Assembly (NCBI GenBank): GCA_046541015.1
Contig: JBKHEA010000029.1
Location: forward strand, 1-9,804
Source of the DNA: Liberiplasma sp046541015
GTDB lineage: Bacteria > Bacillota_I > Bacilli_A > Izemoplasmatales > Izemoplasmataceae
Direction of reading: 5' to 3'
Length of the DNA stretch: 9,804 nt
Both the position numbers and the translations under genes were made by a program. Shown here piece by piece: positions 1 through 6,640 of this stretch (the first letter of the stretch is position 1; the number at the start of each line of letters is the position of its first letter). The notes under the pieces are model-generated. The model searched no databases, was not told the origin of the DNA, and saw only the letters and a list, made by a program, of their open reading frames with translations.

Positions 1-508
1 CATTAGTTTTTAACGCATTAAGCGCTGGGACAACTTGGACTGGATCTTTTGCCATGGCTTCTTTTGATTGGTATAGTTTGGTTAAGATTGGTTGATAGGA
101 TGTATCTTTTTCATAAATCGGATAGCCTTTAATGGATGCCGATTCAATTAAAATAAGTTTGCCTATTAAATCTGGATATTTCGCTGCAAATTTTAAGGCG
201 ATGCCACCCCCAGTAGACCAACCTGCAAGATGGGCATTTTTAATGGTTAATGCTTCCATAAATAATTTGATATCATCCGCATAATCTTCTAAAGATTCAA
301 TTGGTGTGTGATAAGTAGAATCTCCAAAACCTCTTAAATCTAATGCAATGGTGTGATAATTACGTGATAATAAGTCAAAAATAGGTAAGTAGTGGTAACT
401 GCTGCTCATATTGCCATGAATTAAAATTAAAACTTCCTGATTGTCAATCCCTGATTCAATATAATGAATGGTCTCATCATTTGATAATTTGATGGTTGCT
501 TTATTCAT
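1..508 (-). CDS. alpha/beta hydrolase, partial (C-terminal part beyond window edge)
   Basis: This is the N-terminal 169 codons of a cytoplasmic alpha/beta-fold hydrolase, cut at position 1; family members are usually 250-300 residues. Visible landmarks are the oxyanion-hole motif LILIHGNMSSS (His31-Gly32), the strand-turn DLRGFGDS (57-64) and the nucleophile elbow AGWSTGGG with the probable catalytic Ser98. The acid and histidine of the triad would lie outside the window. The ATG at 508 is chosen because AGGAGG lies at 514-519, five bases upstream. That ribosome site overlaps the TAG stop (518-520) of the preceding hydrolase gene, so the two genes are probably translationally coupled. The G-W-S-x-G-G elbow recalls, from memory, Bacillus-type intracellular polyhydroxybutyrate depolymerases, but it also occurs in other esterases and lactonases. 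The substrate is unknown. The fold is certain; the role is inferred only from the neighbouring acyl-CoA genes. Confidence 0.9.
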   Translation of the reverse strand, partial: MNKATIKLSNDETIHYIESGIDNQEVLILIHGNMSSSYHYLPIFDLLSRNYHTIALDLRGFGDSTYHTPIESLEDYADDIKLFMEALTIKNAHLAGWSTGGGIALKFAAKYPDLIGKLILIESASIKGYPIYEKDTSYQPILTKLYQSKEAMAKDPVQVVPALNALKTN

Positions 509-517
509 AATAGCCTC

Positions 518-1339
518 CTATATTTTATATGACTTTTGATCAAGTAAAAAACCTTTTATGGTCGAAACAAAAAGCTTAGGTTGTTCATACATACTCGCGT
601 GTCCACACCCATTAAACGTAACAAGTGTTGCATTTTTTAGGTTGTTTTTTAAGTATATTTGTTCGTGTGGTGGGGTTAAATAGTCTAAATCACTAGAAAC
701 AATTAATGTTTCAATATCAATAGCTTTTAACTCACTTAGAACATCATGACTTTCTGCACTTATCGTTAAACGAATCATCGATTTCAAAAAATCATCATTA
801 CTAAATAAAGGGACTAAAACTTTTTGACGCGCTTGCATCCAAGCTATATTTTTTTGATAGAAGGGTGGACTATATATAAAAGGAATGGTGATATAGTAAT
901 AGGCTAGCCCATTTTTCGTTTTAGCGACTTCATTCCAGCCTCTTCCTATATCTTTAAGCCAGTCACTTGTTTTAGCAACGGCATTTAAAACGATTAACTT
1001 ATCAATTTTTTCTTGATATTTTGCAGCAAATTGTAAAGCTACACTGCCTCCATAACTAATCCCTACTACATGAATTTTTTCAATCTTTAGATGGATAAGT
1101 AAAGCATTTAAAAGTTCAACTTGAATGGCCTGTGTATAGGGCTCATCCATTTTAGAACTTTGTCCTTGATCAAACATATCAAAGCGTAAAACTTGAAAAG
1201 ATTCAGTTAATGATGTCATAAACGGTTCCCAACTTTTTGTCGACATCATAATCCCATTTAAGATTACCATTTTGGGTAGATGCGTGTTGCCATCTAGTTG
1301 ATAATATATTTCTTTATCGTTATACAAAAAAGTTGCCAT
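518..1339 (-). CDS. alpha/beta hydrolase (second of a tandem pair)
   Basis: This is a complete 273-residue cytoplasmic alpha/beta-fold hydrolase with no signal peptide. The nucleophile elbow is VVGISYGGS with Ser95. The probable acid is Asp219 in SSDLDYLTPP (Asp, then Pro four residues later, as usual in the family). The general base is His247 in GCGHASMYEQP. The usual oxyanion-hole HG is replaced by Asn28-Gly29 (VILNGIM); a similar exchange occurs in some lactonases and esterases. The gene starts two bases after the CoA-transferase stop. The ribosome site is weak (ATAGGG about ten bases before ATG), so expression may depend on coupling to the upstream gene. The next gene encodes another alpha/beta hydrolase with a similar stretch after the elbow (ALxFAAKY), suggesting old duplication followed by divergence. 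Likely reactions are hydrolysis of a small ester, lactone or thioester; the exact substrate cannot be read from the sequence. Confidence 0.92.
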   Translation of the reverse strand: MATFLYNDKEIYYQLDGNTHLPKMVILNGIMMSTKSWEPFMTSLTESFQVLRFDMFDQGQSSKMDEPYTQAIQVELLNALLIHLKIEKIHVVGISYGGSVALQFAAKYQEKIDKLIVLNAVAKTSDWLKDIGRGWNEVAKTKNGLAYYYITIPFIYSPPFYQKNIAWMQARQKVLVPLFSNDDFLKSMIRLTISAESHDVLSELKAIDIETLIVSSDLDYLTPPHEQIYLKNNLKNATLVTFNGCGHASMYEQPKLFVSTIKGFLLDQKSYKI

Positions 1340-1341
1340 GA

Positions 1342-2640
1342 TTATATGTACCCTATTTCTTCAGCTTCTTTTCTTAATTGATCTTTAAATTTGGGATGGG
1401 AAATTGCAATGAGTTTTTCAACACGTTCTTTAATGCTTGTCCCTCTTAAATGAGCAACGCCATATTCAGTGACAATATAATCAACATCATTTCTTGATAA
1501 ACTAACTGCGGCACCCGGTTTTAAAGTCGATACGATTTTACTTATTTCTTCACGCTCACCCGTTTCATGGTTTTTAACCATAGCCGTTGAATATAAAGCA
1601 ATAAAACTTCGACCATTCTTAGCACGTTGTGCGCCGGTTGCTGTATCTGTTTGTCCACCAGTTCCACTAAACTGAACGGTTCCAATAGATTCACTACAAC
1701 ATTGTCCTGTTAAATCAACTTCAATGGTAGTGTTAATCGATACTTGATTATCATTTAAGCCAATAACCATAGGATCATTGACATAATTGCCATCTAAAAT
1801 CATAACTGCAGGATTGTTATCAATAAAATCATATAGTTCATTGGTACCAAGCGCAAAAGCACAAACCATTTTGCCTTTATGCAAGGTTTTCTTTTTATTG
1901 GTTATAACGCCTTGTTTAAATAGTTTCATAAATCCAGTCGTTAACATTTCTGTGTGCACACCTAGATCTTTTTTATCGGTTAAAGCAAGCGCTACGGCAT
2001 TAGGAATGCCACCAATACCTAGTTGGACAGTATCGCCATCATGAATATGTTCTGCGATAAATGCACCGATTTTTTTATCTTTTTCATTTGGTATGGTATC
2101 TGGTAAAACTGGTACATCATAATCCACTTCAACAAAGTAATCCACATCATTTTGATGAACTTCTAAATCGCCAAAGGTTCTTGGTAATTTAGGGTTGATT
2201 TCTAAAATAACAATATCCGCTTGTTCAAGGACGCTTTTTTCATAGACGTTAGATAGCGATAAACTCACAAACCCATGTTTATCTGGTGGGGTTGCATTGC
2301 CTATATAAATATTAGGTTTAAGATGTTCTAAACGTTTTCTTCCTGCAAAGTGGAGTTGATTTGGAATGAATGAAATGTTTTTATGTTTAAAGGCTTTTCT
2401 TAAATCTCCAGAAAAAAACCAACTGTTTATTGTAAACTTATCTTTATATGCTTCATTAATCATAAACTCATAAGGATAAAGCGGTAAACAGTTATCAATG
2501 GTTACATGATTAATACGTTTAGCGATTTTATGTAAATTTAAGAAAAACTCACGGCCTTCACTGGCCGCCATTCCTGCGATAATATGATCTTTGTCTTTAA
2601 CCAAATCTAAAGCTTGGTCTATAGTAATGGTTTTAGGCAT
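1342..2640 (-). CDS. CoA-transferase, acetyl-CoA hydrolase/4-hydroxybutyrate CoA-transferase family
   Basis: This 432-residue protein matches the usual length (about 430-440) of the acetyl-CoA hydrolase/transferase family, whose members move CoA between acetyl-CoA (or another acyl-CoA) and a carboxylic acid. The N-terminal domain carries IAGMAASEG (about 21-29) and GNATPPDKHGFVSLS (114-128). The second domain carries the glycine loop QLGIGGIPNAV (206-216) and HTEM with Glu231. Glu231 sits where the catalytic Glu238 of Clostridium aminobutyricum 4-hydroxybutyrate CoA-transferase would be expected; that placement is by eye. Later conserved blocks are GQCCSESIG, GTGGQTD and the C-terminal EYGVAHLRGTS. 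The frame is open to an ATG at 2682, but that start lies inside a strong hairpin and lacks a ribosome site; the ATG at 2640 has AAAGGAG seven bases upstream. In this operon it most likely activates the imported or hydrolysed acid. Butyrate, propionate, 3- or 4-hydroxybutyrate and succinate are all possible substrates. Confidence 0.92.
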   Translation of the reverse strand: MPKTITIDQALDLVKDKDHIIAGMAASEGREFFLNLHKIAKRINHVTIDNCLPLYPYEFMINEAYKDKFTINSWFFSGDLRKAFKHKNISFIPNQLHFAGRKRLEHLKPNIYIGNATPPDKHGFVSLSLSNVYEKSVLEQADIVILEINPKLPRTFGDLEVHQNDVDYFVEVDYDVPVLPDTIPNEKDKKIGAFIAEHIHDGDTVQLGIGGIPNAVALALTDKKDLGVHTEMLTTGFMKLFKQGVITNKKKTLHKGKMVCAFALGTNELYDFIDNNPAVMILDGNYVNDPMVIGLNDNQVSINTTIEVDLTGQCCSESIGTVQFSGTGGQTDTATGAQRAKNGRSFIALYSTAMVKNHETGEREEISKIVSTLKPGAAVSLSRNDVDYIVTEYGVAHLRGTSIKERVEKLIAISHPKFKDQLRKEAEEIGYI

Positions 2641-2647
2641 GATTATG

Positions 2648-2654
2648 CTCCTTT
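2648..2654 (-). promoter_or_regulatory. ribosome binding site deciding the CoA-transferase start
   Basis: AAAGGAG on the minus strand lies seven bases before the ATG at 2640. It is immediately downstream of, and not inside, the hairpin at 2656-2696, so the fold would leave it free. It supports 2640 over the longer open-frame start at 2682. Confidence 0.8.
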
Positions 2655-2655
2655 C

Positions 2656-2696
2656 GTTGCGCTTTGAAAGGGTGGATTCCACCCTTTCTTCGCAAC
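2656..2696 (-). other. strong RNA hairpin between the binding-protein and CoA-transferase genes
   Basis: In the minus-strand transcript, a perfect 10-bp stem (arms 2679-2688 and 2666-2675, three-base loop at 2676-2678) is extended, past a small internal loop, by a 6-bp outer stem GTTGCG/CGCAAC (2691-2696 with 2656-2661). It begins ten bases after the binding-protein stop codon. No run of U follows (the next bases are GAAAGGAGC), so it does not look like an intrinsic terminator. A structure like this after a binding-protein gene can protect the upstream mRNA from 3' exonucleases, or act as a processing point or partial attenuator. The structure is read directly; the role is inferred. Confidence 0.75.
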
Positions 2697-2706
2697 CTCA
2701 GTATTA

Positions 2707-3933
2707 TTATTCTTGGTCTAAAATTTCATCAATTGTTTCAATTGGTTTATCATTTACAAAGGTAATGGTTTCTCCATCAATAGTTCCTTTTAAGAAAGCC
2801 ATTGCTTGAGTTCCAACACGACGACCATCAGCAAAGTCAAGTAATCCTCCAAATGGGAATGGCACTGGTTCTTCTTCCATAGCATTAATATAGTTTTCCC
2901 ATGTAAGTGGTTCTTCACCAACACGACGTAATCCTTCAACAAATGTTGCAGCAGCAATCCATCCTGCAAACGCATATGAATTTGAAGCTAATGATTCATC
3001 AACTTTACTAACTTCTTCAGCAAATTCTAAATATTCAGCACTAAAATTACCTTCAGCATCAAAGATATCAATCCAAGATGAAGCATAGATATCAAAGTTC
3101 GCAAGCGCTTCACTAACACCAGCTAACCAAGTATCATTTGCATTAACATAGCTTGTAATTACAGGGACTGTATTGCCTTGTTCATTTAAAGCTAAAACAG
3201 CGGTTGTTGCTGGTGCTTGGTTTGCTGCCACTAAAATAACATCGACGCCTGCATCAATAAGTACTTGAGCAGCTGCACTCATGTCAGTTTGAGTTGGGGC
3301 AACTTGGATGATTGCTGGTACATTTACGCCTTCGATATCAGCACGTAATTGAATACCGTTTAATAGTCCACGTCCATCATCTGCATTGGTATAAATAACC
3401 CCAATGTTCTCAGCACCAAATTCAGCGATTGCGCGTGCAACCATAACTTCACCTTCAGCATCATAGATAGGTTGAACAGGGAAACTTGAGCGTTCACCAT
3501 CGGTAGCATCTGTGTTAAATAGCGCACTAATTCCTGTTGCATAGTATACACGTGGAATACCAATACCATCTAAGTAATCAAGTGTATTTCCTACAGTAGG
3601 TGTTCCAAAGTGTCCAACTAAAGCAAACACTTCATCATCTTCAACTAATGTTTGAGTATACGCTAGCCCTTGCGCTGCATCAAACCCATCATCATAATGT
3701 TTAAATTCAATGGTACGTCCATTAACGCCACCATCTTCATTAACCATGTCAAAGTAAGCTTCTAGCGCTTGATTAAATGGTTCACCAACAAACGCTAAAT
3801 CACCACTTGTTGCGGCAGTATTCCCAACAGTAACCGTTGAATCGGTAACACCTTGAGCACTTTCTTCACCACCACAAGCAGAAAGGGTAAATAAAGATAA
3901 GACTAAAGCAAAAACAATTAATACTTTTTTCAT
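2707..3933 (-). CDS. branched-chain amino acid-type ABC transporter substrate-binding lipoprotein
   Basis: This is a 408-residue extracytoplasmic binding protein of the LivJ/LivK-like periplasmic-binding-protein type I fold. It starts with a lipoprotein signal: MKK, a hydrophobic stretch, then the lipobox LSAC with Cys20 as the lipidated residue, so the mature protein is anchored on the outer face of the membrane. The mature part is rich in acidic residues and alanine. Family landmarks are the first strand VTVGNTAATSGDLAFVG (34-50), NEDGGVNGRTIEF (65-77), the hinge-lobe GHFGTPT (107-113), YYATG (130-134) and NADDGRG (183-189). The start has an ideal AGGAGG at 3939-3944, five bases upstream. 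The gene follows the four transporter genes and is flanked by hairpins on both sides, consistent with separately tuned, probably high, expression. The ligand is uncertain: the acidic residue that binds the amino group in true leucine-binding proteins is not apparent, so a non-amino carboxylate is plausible. Confidence 0.94.
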   Translation of the reverse strand: MKKVLIVFALVLSLFTLSACGGEESAQGVTDSTVTVGNTAATSGDLAFVGEPFNQALEAYFDMVNEDGGVNGRTIEFKHYDDGFDAAQGLAYTQTLVEDDEVFALVGHFGTPTVGNTLDYLDGIGIPRVYYATGISALFNTDATDGERSSFPVQPIYDAEGEVMVARAIAEFGAENIGVIYTNADDGRGLLNGIQLRADIEGVNVPAIIQVAPTQTDMSAAAQVLIDAGVDVILVAANQAPATTAVLALNEQGNTVPVITSYVNANDTWLAGVSEALANFDIYASSWIDIFDAEGNFSAEYLEFAEEVSKVDESLASNSYAFAGWIAAATFVEGLRRVGEEPLTWENYINAMEEEPVPFPFGGLLDFADGRRVGTQAMAFLKGTIDGETITFVNDKPIETIDEILDQE

Positions 3934-3962
3934 AATATCCTCCTATTATTTTATATCTATAA

Positions 3963-3977
3963 ATCTGCAACGCAGAT
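3963..3977 (-). other. small RNA hairpin upstream of the binding-protein gene
   Basis: In the minus-strand transcript ATCTGC and GCAGAT form a 6-bp stem with a three-base GTT loop, inside the 50-base gap between the LivF stop and the binding-protein start. The ribosome site at 3939-3944 stays free. It could be an mRNA processing or 5'-stabilising structure. It is short, and chance occurrence is possible. Confidence 0.4.
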
Positions 3978-3983
3978 GTGTTG

Positions 3984-4787
3984 CTATTTTCCTAAGTAAG
4001 CCTCAATTAATTCTGGATCATTCATCAAAGTTTTAGCATCGCCTTCTTTGATGATTTTTCCTACTTGAATCACATAAGCATAATCAGCAATTTTTAATGT
4101 TTGTAAAGCATTTTGTTCAACAATTAAAATCGTAATGCCTTGTGATTTTAGTTTTTTGATAATTGAAAAGATATTTTTAACAATCAGTGGCGCAAGTCCT
4201 AAAGAAGGTTCATCTAAAATAAGTAATTTTGGATTTCCCATCAATCCTCGCCCAATCGCAAGCATTTGTTGTTCACCACCACTAAGTGAGAGTGCAACTT
4301 GGTTTTTTCTTTCTAGTAATACAGGGAAATACTCATAAACATAAGTTAAATTATTTTCAATTAATTCTTTAACCGATAAATTAACTTGATTTTGATGGTT
4401 TACTTTTTTTTCATATTTATGAGTAAGTTTAGGATGAATATGGTCTAATGAGACTGTTTTAGAAGTTAAACTAAATGCACCAATCATCAAGTTTTCATAA
4501 ACGGTTAAGTCACCAAATATTTGTCTACCTTCTGGAATATGAACAATCCCTTTTTTAGTAATTTTTTCAGGTTGTAACTTAGTAATTACTTCTTCATCAA
4601 ATGTAATTTGACCATTCGTTGCAGTAATTAAACCACTAATTTTTTTAAGCAGGGTGCTTTTTCCACCACCATTAGCGCCTAAAATGGCTACTATTGATCC
4701 TTTTTTTACCTCGATATCAACATTTTTTAAAGCATGGATGGCTCCATAGGATACACTTAGAGATTCAACTTTTAGTAAAGGGTTCAT
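3984..4787 (-). CDS. livF: LivF-type ABC transporter ATP-binding protein with an internal insertion
   Basis: This is one of the two cytoplasmic ATPases that power the importer. Counting 267 residues from the chosen start: Walker A GANGGGKST (37-45), the LivF-typical IPEGRQIF (84-91) where other ABC ATPases have the Q-loop, signature LSGGEQQ (168-174), Walker B LLILDEPS (188-195) and the LivF-type VEQNA in place of the H-loop. The protein is about 30 residues longer than the usual 230-240. The extra is between GAF (103-105) and YVYEYFP (149-155), a Lys/His/Asn-rich stretch in the helical subdomain. The frame is open to an ATG at 4796, but that codon directly abuts its only ribosome site. The ATG at 4787 sits eight bases after AAGGA and one base after the LivG TAA, so it is preferred. 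It pairs with LivG, LivH and LivM. Confidence 0.95.
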   Translation of the reverse strand: MNPLLKVESLSVSYGAIHALKNVDIEVKKGSIVAILGANGGGKSTLLKKISGLITATNGQITFDEEVITKLQPEKITKKGIVHIPEGRQIFGDLTVYENLMIGAFSLTSKTVSLDHIHPKLTHKYEKKVNHQNQVNLSVKELIENNLTYVYEYFPVLLERKNQVALSLSGGEQQMLAIGRGLMGNPKLLILDEPSLGLAPLIVKNIFSIIKKLKSQGITILIVEQNALQTLKIADYAYVIQVGKIIKEGDAKTLMNDPELIEAYLGK

Positions 4788-4788
4788 A

Positions 4789-5574
4789 TTAAGCATCCTT
4801 TCCTAAGTAAGCTTCTTGAACTAATGGATTTTTTTGAATGACTTTTGGTGTATCCATTGCTAAGAATTTACCAAAGTTAATCGCACAAACACGATCACAA
4901 ATATTCATTACAAAGCCCATATCATGTTCAATTAATAAAATCGAGGTTTGATATTTTTCTCTAATTTGATAAATAAGTTTTTCTAGTTCATCTGTTTCTG
5001 AATCATTAAGCCCTGCAGCTGGTTCATCTAATATAATTAGTTTAGGATCTGCCATAAGCGTTCTAGCAATTTCGATCTTTTTTAAGATCCCATAAGGTTG
5101 TCCTGCAACATACATATCTTTTAAGTGCTCTATGCCTAAGAAGGTTAATACTTCAATAGCTTTTTCTTTCATGGCTATTTCTTCTTTTCGCATTCTTTTT
5201 GTTCTTAAAATATGCTCAATAATGCCTGTTTTATAAAGATTGTGAGCACCTATAAGTAAATTATCTAAAATACTTAAATCACGTACAAGTTCAACGTTTT
5301 GGAATGTTCTTACTAAGCCTTGATCAATGACTTTAGTTACCTTTACATCACGTAAATCAATTGCTTCTTTTTTATTATTAATGAAATGAATGGTCCCACT
5401 ATATTCCTTGTAAAACTGTGTGATGCAGTTAAACACGGTCGTTTTTCCCGCACCATTAGGACCTATTAATCCAACGATCTCATTTTCATATACATCAAAA
5501 CTTAAATTATCTACGGCTTTTAAACCTCCAAACGACATGCTAACTTGCTTTAATTCTAATATCTTATTTTTCAT
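4789..5574 (-). CDS. livG: LivG-type ABC transporter ATP-binding protein
   Basis: This is a 261-residue cytoplasmic ATPase of the branched-chain amino acid/HAAT importer family, normal length for LivG. Motifs in order: Walker A GPNGAGKTT (38-46), Q-loop RTFQN with Gln92, the LivG-style signature region AGQPYGILKKIEIAR (157-171) in which the canonical LSGGQ is replaced by PYGIL, Walker B LIILDEPAAGLN (179-190) and the H-loop LIEHDMG with His217. The closing motif QEAYLGK is typical of this subfamily. The gene overlaps the end of livM by 11 bases and has only a weak ribosome site (AAAGG about twelve bases away), so it is probably translated by coupling to livM. It ends one base before the start of livF. 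LivG and LivF are expected to form the ATPase heterodimer under LivH and LivM. Confidence 0.96.
   Translation of the reverse strand: MKNKILELKQVSMSFGGLKAVDNLSFDVYENEIVGLIGPNGAGKTTVFNCITQFYKEYSGTIHFINNKKEAIDLRDVKVTKVIDQGLVRTFQNVELVRDLSILDNLLIGAHNLYKTGIIEHILRTKRMRKEEIAMKEKAIEVLTFLGIEHLKDMYVAGQPYGILKKIEIARTLMADPKLIILDEPAAGLNDSETDELEKLIYQIREKYQTSILLIEHDMGFVMNICDRVCAINFGKFLAMDTPKVIQKNPLVQEAYLGKDA
4796..4800 (-). promoter_or_regulatory. ribosome binding site deciding the livF start
   Basis: AAGGA on the minus strand, within AGGAAAGGA (4796-4804), lies inside the last codons of livG. It leaves eight bases to the ATG at 4787 and none to the ATG at 4796, which favours 4787. Confidence 0.65.
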
Positions 5575-6628
5575 CGGATTTCACAACCTTTTTTTGCAAA
5601 TGAAGTTTCCATTTAAAGTATAATTTTTTAATGTCATAACCGATGTATACAAGTCCGTGAGGATAAAATAATATCACTAAGATAATTAAAACCCCACTCA
5701 TAATGTACGATACATCACCAAATAATTCTTTTAAGAATAAGTTAGGGACACCGTAGATGATAAAAGCACCGATAAAGGTTCCAAAAATAGATTTAAATCC
5801 ACCAACAACAACCATGGCAATGATGAATAAACTTAGTCCTAAACTCCACCCTTCTTTTGGGACACCAGGGTTATATATGGCGTATAATATACCGCCAACT
5901 GTGGCATAAAGTGTTGCCGTAATAAAAGCCGTTAAACGATATTTAATTAAACTAATCCCCATCGCTTGAGCAGCATGTTCGCTTCGACTCATCGCCATTA
6001 ATGCTCTACCTGTACGACTTTTAACGATATTGTGCATGACAATCATTGCTAAAACCATAAATAGGACTAATAGAATAAATAGCATGCTTCGCTCATCTTG
6101 TGGGTAATTACTTAATGTAATAAATCCAAAAAGTGTAACAGGGTTTGAATCAACCGTATTTCCTGGACCAAATAAACTTTCTACTTGAGTAAAAATCTGA
6201 GTTAAGATTTCCCCAACGAATAAGGTTGCAATGGCTAAGTAAATTCCATCAACTTTTAATGAGAAAAGTCCAATTAACGCCCCAACAGATCCAGCAATCA
6301 CTAAAACGATAAGTACACTTATTTCTAAAGGAACTCCAGCATTTAATAAACTCGCTGTTCCTAAGGCACCAACCCCAACAAATCCAGCAGTACCTAAAGA
6401 TATTAAACCACTAAAGCCCATAAGAATATTAAGTCCTAAAGCTACAACAGTATAAATAACGACTAAACTAAGCGTTCCCATCGTACCAAATTTCATCAAA
6501 CCGATATGAGGTAAAATCCCTGCTAAGCTTATCAATAAACCAAACAAAACAATTGGTAATAAAGGTTGTTTTTTAAAAGCTTTTGAAAGTGTTGTTAAGT
6601 ATTTTTCTATTATGTTAATTGTTTTCAT
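5564..6628 (-). CDS. livM: LivM-type ABC transporter permease
   Basis: This is a 354-residue polytopic inner-membrane permease of the BPD_transp_2 family. After a short basic cytoplasmic N-terminus it shows successive hydrophobic helices, for example around 24-42, 48-72, 77-92 and 100-125. The family landmark ALGLNILMGFSGLISLG (63-79) is clear, as is the ATPase-contact loop GRALMAMSRSEHAAQAMGI, equivalent to the EAA loop. The C-terminus is a basic cytoplasmic tail. The frame stays open to an ATG at 6745, but those 39 extra residues lie inside livH. The ATG at 6628 has AGAGGTGA at 6633-6640 and begins ten bases after the livH stop, so it is the likely start. It forms the translocation pore with LivH. 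Confidence 0.95.
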   Translation of the reverse strand: MKTINIIEKYLTTLSKAFKKQPLLPIVLFGLLISLAGILPHIGLMKFGTMGTLSLVVIYTVVALGLNILMGFSGLISLGTAGFVGVGALGTASLLNAGVPLEISVLIVLVIAGSVGALIGLFSLKVDGIYLAIATLFVGEILTQIFTQVESLFGPGNTVDSNPVTLFGFITLSNYPQDERSMLFILLVLFMVLAMIVMHNIVKSRTGRALMAMSRSEHAAQAMGISLIKYRLTAFITATLYATVGGILYAIYNPGVPKEGWSLGLSLFIIAMVVVGGFKSIFGTFIGAFIIYGVPNLFLKELFGDVSYIMSGVLIILVILFYPHGLVYIGYDIKKLYFKWKLHLQKKVVKSDEK

Positions 6629-6632
6629 GTCA

Positions 6633-6640
6633 TCACCTCT
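6633..6640 (-). promoter_or_regulatory. ribosome binding site deciding the livM start
   Basis: AGAGGTGA on the minus strand partly overlaps the TAG stop of livH (6639-6641) and lies four bases before the ATG at 6628. It argues against the open-frame start at 6745. Confidence 0.8.

Noticed and set aside
1..508. Polyhydroxyalkanoate synthase (PhaC)
   Set aside because: The nucleophile in the elbow is Ser (GWSTGG), not the Cys expected for a synthase, and the N-terminal region is too short.
1787..2044. Plus-strand open frame of 85 codons inside the CoA-transferase gene
   Set aside because: It lies antisense to a clearly conserved gene, has no ribosome site and resembles no protein family. The other plus-strand open frames (near 2591, 4135, 5420, 8075 and 8877) are rejected for the same reasons.
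2656..2696. Intrinsic terminator after the binding-protein gene
   Set aside because: The hairpin is strong but is followed by GAAAGGAGC, not a U-run, on the transcribed strand.
3943..3955. Internal promoter with a TATAAAAT -10-like element before the binding-protein gene
   Set aside because: No -35 element is found at a suitable spacing, and transcription would begin at or inside the ribosome site.
4404..4411. Run of eight A on the mRNA in livF as a programmed frameshift or slippage site
   Set aside because: The reading frame continues intact through the signature and Walker B motifs, and the alternative frames offer no meaningful product.
5077..5097. Degenerate signature loop (PYGILKK) in LivG as a sign of a dead ATPase
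   Set aside because: LivG-family proteins commonly have a YG-type signature here rather than LSGGQ; Walker A, Walker B, the Q-loop and the H-loop are intact.
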